Origin: Centropus unirufus
Lineage: Eukaryota; Chordata; Aves; Cuculiformes; Centropidae
Direction: 5' to 3'
Assembly (NCBI GenBank): GCA_013397695.1
Contig: VYZI01000040.1
Location: 380,754-444,753, forward strand
Length of the DNA: 64,000 bases
This document shows positions 47,601 through 61,173 of this stretch, in pieces. Both the position numbers and the translations under genes were made by a program. The notes under the pieces were generated by a model. The model did no database searches. It was not told where the DNA came from and worked only from the letters and a program-made list of their open reading frames with translations. The number at the start of each line of letters is the position of its first letter. Within the stretch, counting starts at the first letter, position 1.

Positions 47601-50600
47601 GGATCCCTGAAAGATAGCAGTGTCTACCGTCAGAGTAAATTAGCATCCCACACACAAAGTTGGCATTTGTCATCTGGGCACTCACATAAAAGCTTGTCAC
47701 GATCTGCTGCTTGAAAATTAAGGAAAAATAAATGAGTAGTTTTTACAAACCAAATTACCATTTGAATTGTACCAACTGGAGCTTTATTTGCCAGAGGAGA
47801 GTTATAAGTTTTTCATGACATGAGCTACATTTTTCCTTATAAAATGACTACATATCTACAGGAATAGTAAGGTGAAAGGACCGCATTTAGCCAGGGTACA
47901 AGTTACATTTGTCACGTTTAAATAACTTGCCTGGGAACATGCTTATCCCACCATGAAACCAGCCCATGGAAAGATAAAATCAGTTCCCTTTTTGGATGGA
48001 TCCATTTATATATTTATGAATGAGAGTGATAATGATGGTAGAAAGCCTCAGAGTCAAGCAAGTGGACAGGACTGCCTAGAGTTGGACCTTTTGTCCCACA
48101 CATCTGGAAGCCTGGCACCTTCAGCATAAGGAATGCAGAAGAAGGGATGTGAATGAGGAGAGCAAAGAGTAGGAGGGAAAGCAACTTCATTCTCCGGATC
48201 CCTACAGTGGCTGGAACAGAGCTGCAATATAAAGCAACTCAACAAAAAGAAAACAACAGCAAGCTCTTCAACAGCCAGTTGGCTGAAAGGAAGGAGAAAA
48301 TAGTTTCATTTTTAAAATAAAAAGCTATTTTTTTTGCACAAAAATAACCACTACTGAAAGATATTTTTCCATGTAAGCAGATCATTTTTTACAGTCTATT
48401 TCAATTATTTATGGCACTCAGCATCTTTGAATTTCACACCTGGCATGCTGTGACAAAGTCACTGCATTCTGGCTTCCCGTAAGGCCACATACATTATTAT
48501 TATTTAATAATATGAACAAGTGCAGTAATAGAGTGTTACACAAATTCTCACTCTTTCTAACAAAACAACTGTAATTTCTCAAAGAAAACTGAAAAAACAG
48601 TTCCTTTCCAGATAGTTTTAACTATTCATTTGAGAATCTTTCCCCCTACAAATGCTTTATAACCTTGCAAAGTAATAAAATAATTGTAAATGATGCAGCT
48701 TTACTGAGTGTTGTCAAGAACCCCAAATGCTGTACAAATATTACATTGAACCAATATGATAAAAATAATTCTATCTGTGAAGTACTGTTCTTCCAAAATT
48801 AGTGATTTAAGGCACATTTCTGAAACAGGCTTCAAAACTAGGCAAATTGCTTCTGTAAGAAAGCAAGTGGAACACTCCCCTCTTCCCTCCAAGGGAATAT
48901 TCTAGCCACACTTTGCACCCAAGAGCTGACATTTTCCAGGGAAAATGAAAACTTAATTCTTGGTGAATGTGAAATGACGAAAAGAGGCTTATTGCCCCTT
49001 TCCATAAAATAAGAGCCCAGAGAGGAATTCTGATTAAAAAACAATTCTAAGTGGAATTATTACTATTTTTTTACCATTACTATATACAGGACCATATATA
49101 TATTTGTACTATATATACAGTACAAAGCAGTTGAACATTATCTCCCAAAACTATCACAGAAGAGGTTAGTGTCACTCACAGTGGTAAGTTAATGTGTCAC
49201 AGCGTTGTGGTCAAGAAGGTTATGCCATCGGTTACCAAAACGTTGTCTGCAAAGTGCATTATACTAATTGCCTTGTTTTCTTTATTAGTCTCCTGTAAAT
49301 ATGAAATCAGAAACTACTGATCCAGAGCTACAAAGACCCATTGCTTTCCCATATGTACAATCAGACCTACTTTAATTAGTTTTATTGTCTGACTCCTAGA
49401 GACGGCAGGAAAGGGCTAGACAAATGTGGGCACCTCCAGTTAAAGAGGAATTTGCATGTATACATGGAACAGCACAACCTGGCAATTACTGCCTCAGTGA
49501 GCTTGAATCAGCTATAAATGGTGCTGTGCTCACTCATATGGCTGCAGACCATTTTCACTGGTGGCAATGAAGAAGAATGACAGCCACAAGTAGTGCTTAC
49601 TGGGAAGGAGCTAAACTCCTGTGCGTTTGGGATCCACTTACTACACTGTAAAGTAGTCATTTTCTCAGTGAAGATATCATCTTCAAAATAATCTTCCCTT
49701 CAGTGGGATTAGCTTTGATTCAACTCCAGTGAAAACAGTGGTGATTAGTAACATTTTTGGTAAAGGTTTCAATCTATTAACGAACAAAAAGCAAGGACAA
49801 TATCACAAATGAGAAAGATAATTTTTGCAGGCTGTGTCACTGGTCACGAATACATTGCAAGAGGCATGATACTATTGATACTCACACACAGAAACTCAAA
49901 AGAAAGCCAGCCAATTGGGGTAATTAAAGTGGATGAAACAGTCAAGTAGCCATTTCTTTTATCACTAATCTTTGATGTAAAAAGGAGTAAAGGACAATGC
50001 TTAAAATGGGAAAACACAAAAAAACCCACGAGTCTTGGAAAAAAATTAAGCAATTAACAACTGTTAAATTCTTACTAATAAGGGGATTTGCTGGTCAAAA
50101 CTCTTAGTTGAAGATTCACGTGGCTACTAATCAAAATATATATTTATACACAAAGTGTTCCTTTTGTTGATGCACAAGAATATTTCCTAAATCGAGTGGT
50201 GGAGATTCCATCATATGTGCAATTTCTAAATATGCAAAATATTATTGAAAATATTACTAACTTAAGTTTTCAAAGGAGACTACAGTAAATTTTCTTTTTT
50301 GTTGTAGATTCAATTTTCAAGTCTCCTCTTGCCAATTCCTCTAAGTCTTGAAATCCAAGCAGAAAAGGAGAATTTGTAACTATGGTGGCAATACTGGTTT
50401 GTGTAAAACCGGTAAATTATTGCTAATTTAAATTAGCTAAGATGCTAAATTATTATCCAGCTTATCTCTTCAGTGCACCAAAATGAACTTTATGAATATA
50501 AAAAGAACGTGAAGTAGGGATTGGAAGTTACAGTACTGTTTGGTTTAGTCACCTGGTTTGAATATCACACTGTTCACTAAACACCAGTTCAAAAGTGTAA

Positions 50601-52754
50601 GCAGACAAAGAAACAAAAAGCAATTGGGCCTATTGATTTTCATACTGAATCGTGGTGAAAAAAAAAGGAATCATTTAACTCCCTAACTCAAAAAGAATCA
50701 ATTCTTCTTGTACGGAAGAGATTTCTGTTTTGAAATAATGAAATAAATCGATAAGATAAGATAATGGATCAGAGTTAGATTTTGACTTCAAGACAACTTA
50801 TAGTTTAGATCTGAGGAAAAAAGTCCTCCTCTATCTCCATTTTAAAGAATGATATTATCCAATAGTTCCTTTCACCACTGAACAGTCCCTTCCAAATATA
50901 TCAGCTACCTGTAAATAAAAGTACATTACCACATGGCTGAAACATTAGAGCATGTGAAGATTAAAGCAGGATGGATACCCAAGCAACGGTCATATCAAGG
51001 TTGTTGTGTGCTGTGCCATACAACAATTTCCATTGCTATATTGGTTTACCCTCATTCTTGATGAGTAATTTCACTGGAAATACATGCCAATCAAGAAATA
51101 CATTTGAGTATCTATAAGAATTACAAAGTATGTCATATAGCGATTAGAAACAATCTTTTCTATCTCCAATTAGGCAGCCACAATATTTTAGCATATTCTG
51201 AACAGAATGTGTTTGGTGATGTGCATGCCCTGTTTGAAATGTCTCAACAAGTCTCCAGCACAGAGCCTGAGCAATGATAAAAATCTCCCACAAAATTATT
51301 TATCGGTACTGCACACATTGAAGAAAGCTTTGTCCTTTTTATTTGGGACAGCTTAATCAGATGTCTTTGAATATGCTGGATAGAATAAAGTAAGCTTAAT
51401 AAACATGCACTGGCTGAAAACTTCTTTGTAATAGCTCAATATTTGTTTCCCTTTCTTCTCTTTAATGCCTTTGAAAGAAAGTATTTGAAGCTCCATGGTG
51501 TCTGAACTTCTCCTGTACTGAAGTGCACATAGAGATGAGAAGAAAAGCCAAGCTGGCTATTGTGATCATGCTTTTCTTTTTGGCTTCAGAGATAAGGCTG
51601 CACAGAAATCTGCCACGTGGTACTCAATTTAAGAAGATGAGCAATGCAATGGCATGAAGCTTCAGGCTTTCAATAATGCTCTATATTTATATGAAGACAG
51701 AATAATGGTAAGGAAAAAGCCTCTGCCCCAGTAAAAAATAAAGGGACTAATCCTGTACGATGGAGTACAATGGGAGTTTTGTTATTTACCTCAACAGAAT
51801 CAGAATAGAGCACAGACCAATTCTATACTATACTAAGTTCAGTACTTTCAGATATAAAAGTTAATAAGACACTCAGTGCCAATACTTCTAACGCTCACAT
51901 ATTGGGATTTGTTGGGGGCGGGGGATGGGGGTTGCCACTTTTTCCACTCTCTCTACAGTTTAAAAGTCTAAACTAAGCAAAAATAGTCCGGTCTTGGCTT
52001 TTCTATTAAATCAACTGTATTTTGATTTTGCTTCCATTTAATAAATAATTTCCAATACTGCCTTCACTTGAGGTTGAAATTGTCTACGTTTAAAAATTGC
52101 ATGACATTACATATACTAAAATTTACAAAATTTCATGTATATACACAGATATAGCTTTTTTATGCAGACAGTTCTACACATAAAAATACACATTGAAAGT
52201 GAAATTTTTTTATACATGTTGCTTGTCTTTTAGGATTTTTCACCTGTGATACAGTCATAGGCTGCATTTATAAATAAATACATTCTAAAAACAGGAAGAT
52301 GTTTGTTTTCAGATCTACCTGAACCTTGTTATAATATAATAGTTCTTTAAATATGTAAGTACTCAATGAGTCAACAACAATTCCTTTTCCCTGCCATTTG
52401 GAAGATTTTGGTCCAGGGAGGGAAAACATAAGAGCCTAAAACACAAATACAGAACAATTTGAAATTAAACCACTTTCTAGTTCTGTTTGTGCATCACCTT
52501 AAGAATTCAAGCTAAGAAATCAACAAATAATTATTAAACAATGAGTTATTAAACTAATTCAAATTTATACTGTATATCAATTAGAACTCCGGTTTTAATG
52601 TCTCTTCAGAAAATTCTCAAGGAAGTATATATGAATAATATGCCAATAGAAAAACGTAGTGATATTTTTCCAGTTAGTAAACTGGTCTAACTTTGGGTAC
52701 TCCTTGGGATTTCTAGCTCTGCCTGTATTTCCTGAAAGAGGGAACTAAATTTCC
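47601..52754. other. AT-rich unique DNA, no gene recognised
   Basis: Contains a TA-rich patch around 49080-49130 and a G-run ('ggggcgggggatgggggttg') at about 51914-51933. Frames at 48054-48245, 48701-48892, 48838-49044 and 49844-50053 are short and unrecognised. From 50054 to 52754 there is no frame of note at all. Confidence 0.5.
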
Positions 52755-52947
52755 TCACAAGAAAAAACGTTTTTACTCTAAGAGTAATAGAGTTCTGGAG
52801 CTGGATGTTCAGATCCAACCTTGGAGGCATTCAAAACCCATCCAGAAAACACCCTGATCAATTCACTCTAGCTGGCCTTAGCTGGAGGTAAGGCATTGGA
52901 CTAGACAATCTTCTGAGATCCCTGCCTACCTCAGCCATTCTATGAAG
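52755..52947 (+). mobile_element. CR1 LINE 3' tail, plus strand
   Basis: The order 'acaagaaaaaacgttttta', 'taatagagttctggagctgg', 'ccttggaggcattcaaaacc', 'attggactagacaatcttct' and 'tcagccattctatgaa' is the last coding bases and 3' UTR of CR1, ending in the characteristic terminus. About 190 bp survive and the copy is heavily 5'-truncated. No target duplication is clear. Confidence 0.88.
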
Positions 52948-54755
52948 TGCAAAGTTATTTCAAAATCACTCTGGTGTGACTCGTAGCACTGTATGAAAAC
53001 AAACAGCTGTGTTGGGTTTTTTTGACAGGATATATCTGCTGTCATTTGAGGGTTCAGGTATCAAAGACAAACCTAGTCACTAAAGTTCACTTCCTGGAGA
53101 GAAACAGACAATTTGTCACAAGCAAAGATAAGAGCAAAGACTGGTTAGGTGAATAAAGATGTTCTTCAGAGGTGCCTACTTCTCTTACTATTTCTAAAAT
53201 CTGACATGAAATCAAATGCTCTCCAGTCATTTTCAGCAGGTTTTAGCTACAAGCAAAAGGGAACTCCACAATCAACAAGTGAACAAACACAGCTTCTAAG
53301 AATCTAGGTAAAATGAAAATTTTAATAGCCAAGGGGAAAAAAAAAAGTCAATACAAATAAAAACGAGTTACAAAAACAAAATTTGGGTCTCTGATGTTTG
53401 TATATTCCATATTGCTGCTATTATCAATGTATTAAAGTGTACAGAATATTTGAGGGTTTGGAAGTAGGAAGATAATTGGAATTCTTTTATTTCATCATCT
53501 CAACATCAGGATTATATCTACAGCCAACACTATGTTGCATTCTCAGGCATACAGTCCATAACTCATAAGCTAGCCCCTTGTGAAATTAGCAGTCAAAGTA
53601 CACAGGTTTCTGAAGATGAGAGTTTTATGCAGAAAGACAGCTGGTGCACTTAGAAGAAATATGTATATGAAATTTCAGGAAAAAGAGGAGGGATGCTTTA
53701 TTGAGAAAGAAGTATAAAATTATTTTAAGCAGGCATGCCTCTATTTCAGTCAAGTATAAAGTAAGTGGGAATATCCAGGGGATCTAAGGCTAAATTTACG
53801 TCAGAGCCTCTCTCCTGTATTCATGGTGCCTGTATATGTAGAAAAATAAAGTTTCCCTTTTATCATCTGCAGAAGTGTGTAAGCTTTAATTTTGCATAAA
53901 AGAGATATTTGAAGGTTGCTGTGGTTGTGCATAAAAAACATGCAGTGTCTATGACACCAATGCAAATAATAACTGAACGTATGATTTTTAAATGCGAACA
54001 AAATGAGACTGAATCAATACTTTCTAATGATGGAGTTCTTGTTTGATTGAATATGTTTTCCATAACCTGTCCAGAAAGTTTTGCTTTTTTCATGAACTGT
54101 GGAAATATAGTTTGATTTCTATGTGTTGATACAAATATCCATAAGCCAAATAACATCTTACCCTATAAATGGTCCCACTACAATGGATTATTAGCAGAGC
54201 ACAAAGTTATAATAATATCTGTTACAATCAAGGTTTGACATAAGCAAATGATCTTTAATCCCTTTTTTTCTTTTTTTTTAATGCAGAATTATGTACAAGG
54301 GAAGATTTTATCTCAGTCAAGATGAGACAGAAGGCTGCTTCTGTTAAATTAGCCAGACCATATAAAACCAGAATTATAGAACAACAAGTAGGACATGATC
54401 TCTCACAAATTATAACAGTATGGACAGACTACTACACTTAGGGTCACCCAGGTTCTCCCAATAAAAAGTAAACATTTTCTTATTAACAACTCTGAATAAA
54501 GAAACTGAACTCATGCTATGTGATTACTCATGTATTTATATGTTTTAATCTTGGACTTTAAAATTGCATTTAATTTACTACTGAGCTCTTACCCATTTGC
54601 AAGCTGCCAACACAACCCAGACAGAGTAGATACCACTGACCAAGGAGAAGAAGAGGAACACTGGAGATAAGAGAAAGTCTGAGTTGGGTCTATAGCGACA
54701 ATCTCAAATATGCTTCCTCAAGCTTAGACCTTTGTGTTTTAGAAAGTATAGATTT
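52948..54755. other. AT-rich unique DNA, no gene recognised
   Basis: Frames at 53801-54001 and 53863-54156 (97 codons) overlap on the minus strand in different frames and have no recognised motifs. T-rich runs lie near 54261-54281. Confidence 0.5.
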
Positions 54756-55180
54756 GTTTGCTGTTGACTGTCAAAGCTGAGGGCATTGACGGGTCTTCTG
54801 TCCCTGTCCAGTTCCCTGAGGACTGCCCCATCCCCTACAAGGCTCCAGGACCCCCCTGGGCTGTTGGTCCCTGCTTCCCATCTTCAGCTCCACATAGACC
54901 TTCCCTGCCTGGCTGCAAGCCCTACTTAGCTGAGCCCAGATATGGACCAACATCCTGGCATAGGGTCCCAGAGGAGATGCTCAACACCCAGTGCTGGTGC
55001 TGCTCCCATTGCTTGCGTAGGTCTGCTTGGCTCCTGGCAGGGAGTCTCTCCCCATGCATTGTTCATGAACCGCTCACTTCCTGTTCTTCTTATTTGTGGT
55101 CATCAAAGGTGCATTGCGTCTTTTGTGCTTGTATGATAAAGCCTGACATTAAAAAAGAGAGAAAATAAATATTAAATACG
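54756..55180. other. GC-rich patch of unknown origin, open for 136 codons
   Basis: An abrupt GC-rich segment in AT-rich surroundings. The plus strand is open from the ATG at 54758 for 136 codons. The product is proline-, serine- and cysteine-rich ('APGPPWAVGPCFPSSAPHRP'), with no signal peptide or domain I recognise. Shorter frames occur on the other strand and in a third frame. An AATAAA polyadenylation-type hexamer follows near 55163, after an A-rich stretch. The sharp base-composition change suggests an inserted sequence such as an unrecognised retroelement, an LTR or a retroposed transcript end. It could also be a CpG-poor exon. No function is proposed. Confidence 0.4.
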
Positions 55181-55317
55181 TCCTTCTTGCACATGAGTAA
55201 TGCCTTTGGTGTACAAATCATCACTGTCCACATGGAGAACTTCTTGACCTCAAATAGTCACAAGAATAAAAAACCATTGGGAAAATAATGTGATAATAAG
55301 TGCAAATAAGAGCAACC

Positions 55318-55480
55318 CAGGTGGTTGAACCCAAACAGCTCCTTGAAGTATACATCCGCTCCATGCAGGAGCATGGTATCTGTGCAGGAGCAGAAGCAGC
55401 AGCCACAGGCCAGCTGCTCACAGCCCAAGGAGCACCTGGCCAGCCAGCAGCTGGCAGGTGACTGCTGCTTTTCTATAAAA
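55318..55480. other. Second small GC-rich patch
   Basis: A CAG/CTG-word-rich segment ('gcaggagcagaagcagcagc', 'ggccagccagcagctggcag') about 140 bp beyond the GC-rich patch at 54756-55180. It is followed by a TATA-like 'ctataaaa' near 55473. The two may be parts of one unrecognised element separated by AT-rich sequence. The 86-codon frame at 55325-55585 is glutamine/alanine-rich and unrecognised. Confidence 0.35.
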
Positions 55481-56111
55481 TGTGTTCATGCAAGATATAC
55501 TGAGTACACAAGTTCAGGTTCTCAAGCTCTGTCTCTGCTTGCAGAATTGCTTTCTTTATCTACAAAGAATGAAAATATTTTTTGACTGCCAGGATGTGTA
55601 AGTTGTTACCTTCATCCACATCAGCATTTTACATACAGAAGTTTTGGAACAAGGCTTCTCTTTAAATGAGAATATCCTGTGAATATTTACAAGGAAAAGG
55701 GAATGTTTGCTACACTTGTTTTCAAATGTTTTTAATGAGCCTACATAAACCACTTATATTTTCAGCAAGGCAAATGTATCTGATGGTACACAGAACTTAT
55801 AAACACTGAAAATGAGCTAGAAATTTCAAACTGAAAGAAATATTCATTTCTTTGCAGGTGAAGACAAAAAAGTAAGTTTTGGGCATGTTCATAGTACCCT
55901 CTGATGGAAATAGGAAGCATTACAACTCTTTCTCAACATTTATTTCCTTAACTCTAAGTATAGCAAATATATGTTTTGGTAGCTTTGTAACTTCACACAC
56001 AGTACAAATTAGTTATAAAAAAAAAGAAATTAAGAAGTTTTGTACACACACACATGAATATTAACTGACAGAATAACCTCTTACTCATGTCTGGATTCCT
56101 CAAGAAAATAT

Positions 56112-56131
56112 TATATATATATATATATATA
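56112..56131. repeat. (TA)10 microsatellite
   Basis: Ten perfect TA units in AT-rich unique DNA. Likely length-variable. Confidence 0.95.
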
Positions 56132-59100
56132 ACTTCTTTCCAGATAATCAGGGGAAAATCCTCCCAAAGACACAGTTTTGCTCTTTACATTTTATAACAT
56201 ACCTATCTTCATTTGTAAGAATCAGAAAAAACACCGCATTTTAAAAATTCTGTTTATTAGCTTACCTATCAGTATTCATCCCATTTGTTTGTTGAACCAT
56301 TAATATCCCTCAGAAACACAGGACAAAATTGCAGAATATTAAGGCCTTTTTATGGAAATGTAAATGAAAATTATCAGTATTACCGCTAACAATAATCAAC
56401 GCTATATTTAAGGTTTAAATTACTAGAACCAACTTGTAAACTTTTCTTTTTTCCTTCCCACTTACTCATAAAATACTTAAAAAATAACTTTCAGTAGTAA
56501 CTGGTAGGTTACTGAGAAAGTACTTTACGTACTGACATTAGAAGGGTGAATATTTTTGAACTCTGACTAAAACGCAAACTAAAACGTGTTTAGTAAAGCT
56601 TTCTCAAGAGATACAGTCACGGCATTGCTTTTACTTGATTGTGGTGTATAGGCCCCATTCTCCAAAGCATTCAAGTTGTAGCCTACATCTTTTTTTCTCT
56701 AGCAAAATATCATAAATGGATGACTAAATATCTCTAAACCGCTGATAGTTATGAGCAACAGAAACTTTAAACATATTGTTAATTGCTGGTGAATTAGAAA
56801 CTTGTAATATTAATGACAAAGAATAAATATCTGAAATATTAGAAATACAGTTCCGGACTAGTTAGAGTCAAGGGAATATTTTGCTTTTTATTTGATCTTA
56901 TACCTCTTCCAAATTCACTGCCATAGTTATGACATTTGGAAATATATGCCTGTTTACCCACAAGACACTGAGAGAAAGCAAAAGAACACATCCTTTCCTC
57001 ACATTCACAGATTTCAGCTTCATAGTTCAAAGAATTACTTCTGTATCATCAGTTATCAACATTTAGGATGACACTTCAAATAATCTGAAGATAACAGTTT
57101 TAGTGTTTTGGCCACAACTATGTACTGTTGGACAGAATTTCTCTCCTACTCTTCCCTGAAAAAAAAAGAAGAAAATCTATGTCAGTAGTTTCTAAAGGTA
57201 TTCATTGCATGACTGAGATGATCTAATATCTCATTAATGTTTAGTACAATAATTTGGATGATCTCTCAGTAAGCATATACACCAAAATGACTATTTTTAA
57301 ATATTCGTAAGTTGATTTTCTCCTGGATTAATGAGCAGACTTAGCTCCTCCGAATACCTGACAAGCACTCAGAATAGTGCAATAGACAAAGTGTATGTCT
57401 GTGCCTAAGAGTGGGAGAGATGGCAACAGCCCAGCACTAGCACAGGAGCAAGGTGTTAGAGGCTGTTGTCAACCAAAACACATTGTTGAATTCACCCTCA
57501 GAGAGAACTGCCCATCAGCATATCTTCAGCTCCATGTTTTTTATTGCAAGATTACACTGCAAGATCTATGAGAGGAAAGGTCAATCAAAATATACATCCT
57601 GCATGCTCTCCTAATCCTGTTGGAGGTCAGCAGAGAAGGCACTGAAGATTTCCTTTATGTTATTAAGCACAGTTCTGTGAAAAATACCGTGACAGAAAAT
57701 AAAGTAGTAGGTGAGTGATCAGGTTCTTTAGGAAGTGGTCAGCAAAACTGCATTAACAGGAACAGCTATATTAGAATTAATGAAAACTGAGTATGCAGAA
57801 ATCCTGAGGGCTCTGGAGTTCCTAGAAAAGGTAGAACTGTGACTTTATTCAGTCAGGCTCAAGTCATTTAATCTTGGTTATGAGCTCATCACCATGGAAA
57901 GTACATGTCTGGAAAATTAAATGAAGGAGATACATTGTCTGCGGAAGGGCTTGTAAAGATCTTAGCAGAGCTAACCCACTGAAATATATGAGTATAAATA
58001 TTTGTAAAGGTTCATCATTTTCAGTTATACAATAGGCATGTAAGAAGAGGGGTTACTATACTGAAATGTCATCCAGGCTAGAGAATAGACCTGTTGCTTC
58101 TATTATGCAGTTGTTATGAATGTGTGTGAAAGTCATAATCACAACTGAAGCTCTATTCCTCTAGGTCTTGTACAAACACATCATGGACTTAAAAGAATTT
58201 GAACCATTAATAAACAAGATGTTATAAACTTGGCACAAAGCTATTTCCCTGTTTTACAGATAAAGGAATAAAAGTAGGGAGGATGGATTTACATTGCAAA
58301 GTTCTGGATGTGTCTGGGTATAAGATTACATGGATGCTCACATCCTCCACGATTGGTAACCATACTATAGGTAATAGTATATAACCTGTTTTGGATAAGA
58401 TTTATGATTTGTGAAAAACTAATGAAAGAAAAACTATTGTTGGTAAACCTGAATATCTTCTAGAGGTTCAAGATGCTCCCTAAGATGCAGTTACTAGGAT
58501 AAATTTTCTGAGGACAAGTTTTAATGGTGATATAGCAAAACACATCATCTTACACCTGGTATTACTGACTAAGTGCAGAGCAGAAATATCTCCAGTACAT
58601 GCCTGCCCTTTGGTCTAAAGGATACATTCCCCTCCCTCCCTGCTCTATAAAAGGCCCTGAGCTTCAAGTCTGGACTGTATCTCTCCTTTAGGAAGAGATC
58701 AGCATAAGGCAGAGAATATAAAATTTCTAGGTTCCATCTATATCGGTACACTAGTATACAAGTAGAAAAAAGACCAGAAAACAAACTAATGCTCAGACAG
58801 GTCATCATCAGTAGTTTTAAACTGCCAGCATGCTTTCTGGCTTGGTTTTGGACTGTACTAGCTTGTGGTCTGTAAGGTAATGCATGGACACAAGTCATGA
58901 GAGAGGAAGATCACAGACAGATAACTCTGTAGCACAGTGATTCATGGAGGTTAATCAATAGATTATTCTGACTCATGAATTATTTTTAGTCACAGTTTTC
59001 AGGATGGTTTTTGGTTTTGCTTTATATTTTCATCTGATATGATATATATAAATAGCGATATCAACAGTAATCAGAAGTCTGTGCTGTTGGTGGAGAAAAC

Positions 59101-61124
59101 CAGATTGGGTCTACAGCATTTTTCTAGAGTCCAAATATACAGTGGCCTAAGGATCTTGAGAAGTAAACAGACAGACATCAAAATCACAGAGTTCCATGTA
59201 ACTACTTGTATTATTTGTGTTCAGACTTTGCATTATGTTTACAATAAAATCTTCTGACATGTGGAGTGCCAATCAGATCTCACATTTACTCTTTTCCTTC
59301 CAACACTAGAAATGGGATCAAATGTCTTGCCAACCTCCTGAGATATATGTGAACTATATCTGCAACAAAATGTTTACCTCACATACAATAAGATACTCAA
59401 CTTGGAGCTAGGCTTCTAAGAGGGAAGCTGAATTAAGTTTTCCATACCACAGCAAATGTGACAAAAACCACTGGGTCATAGGAGGACCTGTATGGATTAA
59501 CAAATGAACCACAAAGAAAGGGAGCTCAGAAAGCAGAGTAGCACGTATGACAGTAAGAATCGGCTAAGAGTACTTCTCTGTTTTCACACATTCAACACCT
59601 TTAATGTTCTTTAAAATGTTGGGAGAGCACATTAGCTTAGCCTGCTGGATACATTTGTCTTGAGTGACCGGCACATAGGAAGAAACTAATCCCAGTCATA
59701 TTGTTTTTCCTCTGTAAGAGTGCTGATAAACTCTCCGTTAGGACTGCAAGGCCCTCTAGGCTCTGTCAGTCTCATTGTTGTTTAATCCTAAATGAAGTAT
59801 GTCTTATCAATTCATTCCATGCCATGACCCTGGTCAAGGTTAGGTGAGGGTCTTGCTATAAAACTTCAGGAGGTAGCAAAAAGCATTATTTTTCTTTGAC
59901 AAACTAAGGAAGCAGTGATGTGCATGGGGGTAAAGATTCTTCCCTGATAATAGATTTTCCCAAATATTTTCCATTTAGTCACTAAGAGAATATTTTCATT
60001 CTTCAATAACATTTTAAAATGCTGGAATATCATAGTAGGTTTTTTTCCCCCTGTACTTTTTAAAAATTAGAGTAAAGCAAGGATCTCTTTTTTTTTTAGA
60101 AAATCCTGTTTATGGGAAATCTATTTAAATTAATACCACTCTTTTCCAAATGTCTTTTAGAGTCAAAGAAGAAAGTGAGTCACATGGCAAAATTATCCTA
60201 CATGCTATTATCAGTGGAGATGAGACAACCCTCCTACTGTTTGATGATGCATCTGTCTAGTGAAGAAGGAAAAAAAGATGAAAATTTACCCTACTCTGAG
60301 GAACTGATCAGATCACAATAGTTTGTAAAACTAAAAAGTAGGTAAAAAATATTTCTTGGGAACAGTGTAACAAAGCTGCAGCCACACTTTACGCTTTACC
60401 CTATGGCAATGAAAATCTAAGCAAGTCTTTGTATGTTGTGCTTTCTGATTAATCAACTATCAGACGCATAAAACCAGCCGCTATAGTTGGGGTAAGTTGG
60501 TACAGCACCCATTAGATTGCTAAAGTGTTGCTGCTTTTCCAAATACAATCACTTTCTGCTACAGGGGAAAGCTACAACAGGTTTTATTTCTTAAGCCTCT
60601 GGGCTAAATTGCCACTTGAATGCTGTGGGATTATGATCAAAGGTGTCAGAAGGATTTCAGCAGTGATATCCACTTTGTGTTAAACTACCTTGTGCAACCT
60701 CTATGACTTGGGCAACCAAACAGAAAACACAAGAAAAGTTGTTTTGTTCAAGTGATGTCCAATATAACTAGAATCAAGGTTGCTAGCTTTAAAGTCTCTT
60801 CTTAATTTAGGATTAGGTTAAACTATCCTTACTAACAATGAAGGAGGCCTGATACAGGTGGACTTCATTACTTTTCATAACTAGCGTGTATTTCAATTTT
60901 TTGGTTCAATATTGGCCAACAATTTAATTTATTCCATGCTCCTAAGTGACAAAGCTCTGTCAACAAGAAAAATGAATAAGGACTAAAAGATAGAGGTCAT
61001 TCTGAGAAAAAATATTTAAAGATAATATTTTAAACTCTAGAATCTTTATCTTAGCTGTCCTGGCAATGTCTTAATATCATGAAAAGTTTGAAAACTATTT
61101 CATAGTACTTGTGTCTTGATACTT

Positions 61125-61173
61125 AAGACTCAAGTCAGAAGACTTGAGTCTTGTGAATCAAGGAGTCTTGTGA
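61125..61173. repeat. 12-bp perfect hairpin with overlapping direct repeat
   Basis: AAGACTCAAGTC (61125-61136), loop AGAA, GACTTGAGTCTT (61141-61152). The 11-mer GAGTCTTGTGA beginning in the right arm (61146-61156) is repeated at 61163-61173. A 12-bp perfect stem with so short a loop is unlikely by chance in this length (order of a few per cent, more with AT bias). It is not in a recognised element. Confidence 0.8.

Noticed and set aside
58240..58300. Possible MIR fragment ('ccctgttttacagataaag')
   Set aside because: Only one short block resembles the family; the rest of the core is missing, so chance is likely.
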